DNA from: Caulobacter sp.
GTDB lineage: Bacteria; Pseudomonadota; Alphaproteobacteria; Caulobacterales; Caulobacteraceae
DNA length: 64,000 bases
NCBI GenBank assembly: GCA_016125585.1
Contig: WGLL01000006.1
Location: 124,001 to 188,000, forward strand
Direction: 5' to 3'
This document shows positions 61,399 to 64,000 of this stretch, in pieces. How positions within the stretch are numbered: position 1 is the stretch's first letter; each line of letters starts with the position of its first letter. Below the pieces are notes generated by a model. The model was given only the letters and a program-made list of their open reading frames with translations, was not told the origin of the DNA and ran no database searches. Both the position numbers and the translations under genes were made by a program.

Positions 61399-61965
61399 AT
61401 GCGCCGCCTGCTCGCCGCCATCGCCCTTCTGCTGCTGACCGCCCTGCCGGCGTCGGCGGCCCCGGCGCCGGCCTGGACGGTCGACAAGGCCGCCTCGAAG
61501 ATCGCCTTCACCTCCAGCTTCGGGGGCGAGGCCTTCAATGGCGGCTTCCGGGACTGGAAGGCCGACATCCGCTTCGATCCCGCCAATCTGGCCGGGTCCA
61601 GCGTCACCGCCACCATCGTCATGGCCTCCGCCTTCACCGGCAACGCCGACCGCGACGCCTCCCTGCCGGACAGCAAGTGGTTCGCGGTGAAGGCCAACCC
61701 CACCGCCGTGTTCAGGAGCACCAGCTTCAAGGCCCTGGGCGGCAATCGCTACCAGGCCAGCGGGACCCTGACCCTGCGCGGGGTCAGCAAACCGTTGACC
61801 CTGCCCTTTACCCTCGTCATCACCGGCGATCAGGCGAAGATGAACGCCCGGGTCAGTCTCAACCGGCTGGCCTTCGGCGTGGGGCAGGACGAGTGGAAGA
61901 ACACCGAGGTGGTGCCGGACGCGGTGGTGGTGACCATCGCCATCTCGGCCCGGAAGGCGAAATAG
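61399..61965 (+). CDS. YceI-family periplasmic protein, copy 2
   Basis: 188 residues. A signal peptide (LLAAIALLLLTALPASAA) is followed by WTVDKAASKIAFTSSFGGEAFNGGF, DASLPDSKWFAVKANPTAVFRS and ASGTLTLRGVSKPLTLPFTL (in parts), and KMNARVSLNRLAFGVGQDEW near the end. It is a divergent copy of the protein at 60213; the two are not recent duplicates. The next gene's reading frame begins inside or right at the end of this one. Confidence 0.93.
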   Translation: MRRLLAAIALLLLTALPASAAPAPAWTVDKAASKIAFTSSFGGEAFNGGFRDWKADIRFDPANLAGSSVTATIVMASAFTGNADRDASLPDSKWFAVKANPTAVFRSTSFKALGGNRYQASGTLTLRGVSKPLTLPFTLVITGDQAKMNARVSLNRLAFGVGQDEWKNTEVVPDAVVVTIAISARKAK

Positions 61966-62882
61966 ACGCCGCCGCGATCGAGGCGGCGGCGCATGCCCTG
62001 TCGTCGGGTCTGCTGGTCACCTTCCCGACCGAGACCGTCTATGGCCTGGCCGCCGACGCCGCCGACCCCATCGCCGTGGCCCGGGTGTTCGAGGCCAAGG
62101 GCCGGCCGCGCTTCAACCCCCTGATCGCCCATGTCGCCGATCTTGAGGCCGCGGCGCGGATCGCCGTGCTCGATGATCGCGCCCTGACCCTGGCCCGGGC
62201 CTTCTGGCCGGGGCCCCTGACCCTGGTCGCGCCGCTGCGGGACCCCGCCGCCGTCTGCGATCTGGCCCGCGCCGGCCTCGACACCGTCGCCATCCGGGTT
62301 CCCGGCCATCCCCTGGCCCGCGCCCTGCTGGCGAGGTTCGGCCGCCCCGTCGTCGCCCCCTCGGCCAACCGTTCGGGCCGGCCCAGCCCGACGACCTACG
62401 CCGACGCCGTGGAAGAGACCGGCGACAAGGCCGCCGCCGGGCTGGACGGCGGTCCCTGTCCGGTGGGGCTGGAATCGACGGTGGTCGCCGTGCTCGACGG
62501 CCCGCCGCGTCTGTTGCGGCCGGGCGCCGTCACGCGCGGCCAGATCGAGGCCCTGATCGGTCCCCTCGCCGAGGCCGAGGACGACGCCCGGCGGTCCCCC
62601 GGCCGCATGGCGCTGCACTATGCCCCCGACGCCCCTGTGCGCCTGAACGCCGATGGTCCCGACCCCGGCGAAGCCTTCCTGGCCTTCGGCCCCGCCGGCG
62701 ACCAGGCCTTCAACCTCAGTCCGTCCGGCGATCTGGCCGAGGCCGCCGCCAACCTCTTCGCCATGCTCCGCGCCGCCGACCGTACCCGCCCGGCCGCCAT
62801 CGCCGTTGCGCCGATCCCGGACGAGGGGCTCGGCGAGGCCATCAACGACCGGCTGAATCGCGCCGCGGGCTTTGTAGGTTAG
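61893..62882 (+). CDS. Threonylcarbamoyl-AMP synthase, Sua5/TsaC type (start uncertain)
   Basis: FPTETVYGLAADAADPIAVARVFEAKGRPRFNPLIAHV (in parts), PGPLTLV, TVAIRVPGHPLARALL, VVAPSANRSGRPSPTTYADA and LESTVVAVLDGPPRLLRPGAVT are full Sua5 features, with a C-terminal Sua5 domain (about 220-329), so the protein makes threonylcarbamoyl-AMP for tRNA t6A. The start is unusual: the expected N-terminus falls at GEIDAAAIEAA near 61956-61988, where no ATG, GTG or TTG exists. The nearest in-frame start is a GTG at 61893, inside the YceI gene, giving 329 residues. An ATA at 61962 next to the YceI stop is another possibility. Confidence 0.75.
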   Translation: MEEHRGGAGRGGGDHRHLGPEGEIDAAAIEAAAHALSSGLLVTFPTETVYGLAADAADPIAVARVFEAKGRPRFNPLIAHVADLEAAARIAVLDDRALTLARAFWPGPLTLVAPLRDPAAVCDLARAGLDTVAIRVPGHPLARALLARFGRPVVAPSANRSGRPSPTTYADAVEETGDKAAAGLDGGPCPVGLESTVVAVLDGPPRLLRPGAVTRGQIEALIGPLAEAEDDARRSPGRMALHYAPDAPVRLNADGPDPGEAFLAFGPAGDQAFNLSPSGDLAEAAANLFAMLRAADRTRPAAIAVAPIPDEGLGEAINDRLNRAAGFVG

Positions 62883-62907
62883 TCGCCGCGGCGTATTCTC
62901 CCCGCCC

Positions 62908-64000
62908 ATGACCATCCCCGTGCCCGCCGATGTCGTCTCCCGCCTCAAGGCCGTGCTCGGCGAGGGGGGATGGAGCCAGGACCCTGACCGTCTGGCGCCC
63001 AAGCTGCTGGAATGGCGCGGACGCTGGGAAGGGGCCACGCCGCTGCTGGCCCTGCCGCGGACGACCGCGCAGGTCTCCGCCGTGGTCGGTCTCTGCGCCG
63101 AGGCCGGTGTGGCCATCACCCCGCAGGGCGGCAACACCGGCCTGGTCTCCGGCCAGATCCCCCAGGGCGAGATCCTCCTCTCCACCGAACGGCTCAACGT
63201 CATCCGCGACATCGACGCCTTCGACGACGTCATTGTCGCCGAGGCCGGCGTGACCCTGTCGGCGGTGCATGAGGCCGCCGCCGCCATCCGACGCCGCTTC
63301 CCGCTGGGCCTGGCCTCGGAAGGTTCCGCCACCGTCGGCGGCGTGGTCTCGACCAACGCCGGCGGCACCCAGGTGCTGCGCTTCGGCACGACCCGCAATC
63401 TTGTCCTGGGCCTGGAGGCGGTGCTGCCCAACGGCGAGATCTGGAACGGCCTCAAGCGCCTGCGCAAGGACAACACCGGCTATGACCTCAAGCAGCTGCT
63501 GATCGGCGCCGAGGGCACCCTCGGCGTGGTCACCGCCGCCAGCCTCAAGCTGTTCTCCCGACCGGTTTCCACCGCCACCGCCATCTGCGGCCTGGCCAGC
63601 GCCCGCGACGCCATCACCCTGCTGGCCCGGGCCAAGGACGAGACCGGCGGCGCCGTCGAGGCCTTCGAGTTGATGGGCCGGGCCGGCGTCGGCTACGCCC
63701 TGAAGAACATCCCCGGCCTGCGCGAGCCGCTGGAGGGCAGTCATCCCTGGTACGTCCTGGTCGAGACCACCAGCGGCGAGCCGGGCGTCGCCGAGGCGGC
63801 GCTGGAGCGGCTGCTGGCCCATGCCCTGGAGGACGGCCTGATCGCCGACGCCGCCGTGGCCCAGAGCGAGGTCCAGGCGAAGGCCCTGTGGGCCATCCGC
63901 GAGAACCAGTCCGGCGGCCAGAAGGCCGAGGGCGCGGCCTGGAAGCATGACATCTCCGTGCCCGTCTCGAAGATGGCCGAGTTCATCGAGCGGGCCACCC
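62908..64000 (+). CDS. FAD-linked oxidase (D-2-hydroxyacid/D-lactate dehydrogenase type), truncated by window edge
   Basis: 364 residues from the ATG at 62908 and open at the right edge. FAD-binding type 4 (PCMH) landmarks are visible: ALPRTTAQVSAVVGLCAEAGVAITPQGGNTGLVSGQIPQ (in parts), EGSATVGGVVSTNAGGTQVLRFGTTR and LLIGAEGTLGVVTAASLKLF. The C-terminal cap (FAD-oxidase C) follows from about residue 230 with WYVLVETTSG and LWAIRENQ. Likely a D-lactate or D-2-hydroxyglutarate dehydrogenase; the final metal-binding His motif is outside the window. Confidence 0.92.
   Translation, partial: MTIPVPADVVSRLKAVLGEGGWSQDPDRLAPKLLEWRGRWEGATPLLALPRTTAQVSAVVGLCAEAGVAITPQGGNTGLVSGQIPQGEILLSTERLNVIRDIDAFDDVIVAEAGVTLSAVHEAAAAIRRRFPLGLASEGSATVGGVVSTNAGGTQVLRFGTTRNLVLGLEAVLPNGEIWNGLKRLRKDNTGYDLKQLLIGAEGTLGVVTAASLKLFSRPVSTATAICGLASARDAITLLARAKDETGGAVEAFELMGRAGVGYALKNIPGLREPLEGSHPWYVLVETTSGEPGVAEAALERLLAHALEDGLIADAAVAQSEVQAKALWAIRENQSGGQKAEGAAWKHDISVPVSKMAEFIERAT

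Overview
The window is one contiguous piece of a very GC-rich (roughly 70 percent) alphaproteobacterial chromosome. It most resembles the Caulobacteraceae (Caulobacter / Phenylobacterium / Brevundimonas). The supporting points are the alphaproteobacterial ctaCDB-ctaG-ctaE-DUF983-SURF1-thrC-M16 order, a PdeA-like GEDEF-EAL phosphodiesterase just downstream of it, the mix of ATG, GTG and TTG starts with short gene overlaps, and many hairpin-type intergenic repeats. The assignment is by inference from gene content; no rRNA is present.

Layout. 1-8700: end of a PhoD-type phosphatase, an alpha/beta hydrolase, a lower-GC ClC chloride channel segment ending at tRNA-Ser(GGA), msrA, small proteins, and an MHS-type transporter. 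8900-18500: ptsP (EI-Ntr), a RodZ-like protein, YgfZ, a GT9 glycosyltransferase, a dihydroorotase-family enzyme, a VOC protein, a DGPF protein with its ECF42-type sigma factor, and a TetR/SDR divergent pair with two visible operators. 19500-21400: an orphan P-loop kinase gene flanked by two copies of a 170 bp repeat, then a second SDR. 21590-27854: a tightly packed minus-strand operon (MBOAT, SGNH/DltD-like protein, methyltransferase, acyl carrier protein, MaoC dehydratase, FkbH) that looks like a Dlt-type surface acylation pathway in which FkbH replaces the DltA loader. An ABC exporter is divergent from it.

29700-44600: mostly housekeeping and stress genes: YcaQ-type DNA glycosylase, aldo/keto reductase, sulfotransferase, PPK2, RsmE, plant-type glutamate-cysteine ligase, DUF427, POT peptide transporter, TonB-dependent receptor, TldD, and a PadR-HAAS-GIN module. 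44869-54751: the aa3 cytochrome c oxidase structural and assembly operon continuing into thrC, an M16 peptidase with a frameshifted 3' end, and a GNAT acetyltransferase. 54853-64000: the PdeA-like phosphodiesterase, GrpB, YqgE, peroxiredoxin, acyl-CoA dehydrogenase, a YceI-cytochrome b561-YceI operon, a Sua5/TsaC-type protein with an unusual start, and the 5' part of an FAD-linked oxidase.

No phage, transposase, integrase or CRISPR array was found. The non-coding features of note are several families of 25-215 bp palindromic intergenic repeats. The most promising under-described biology is the FkbH/ACP/MBOAT operon.
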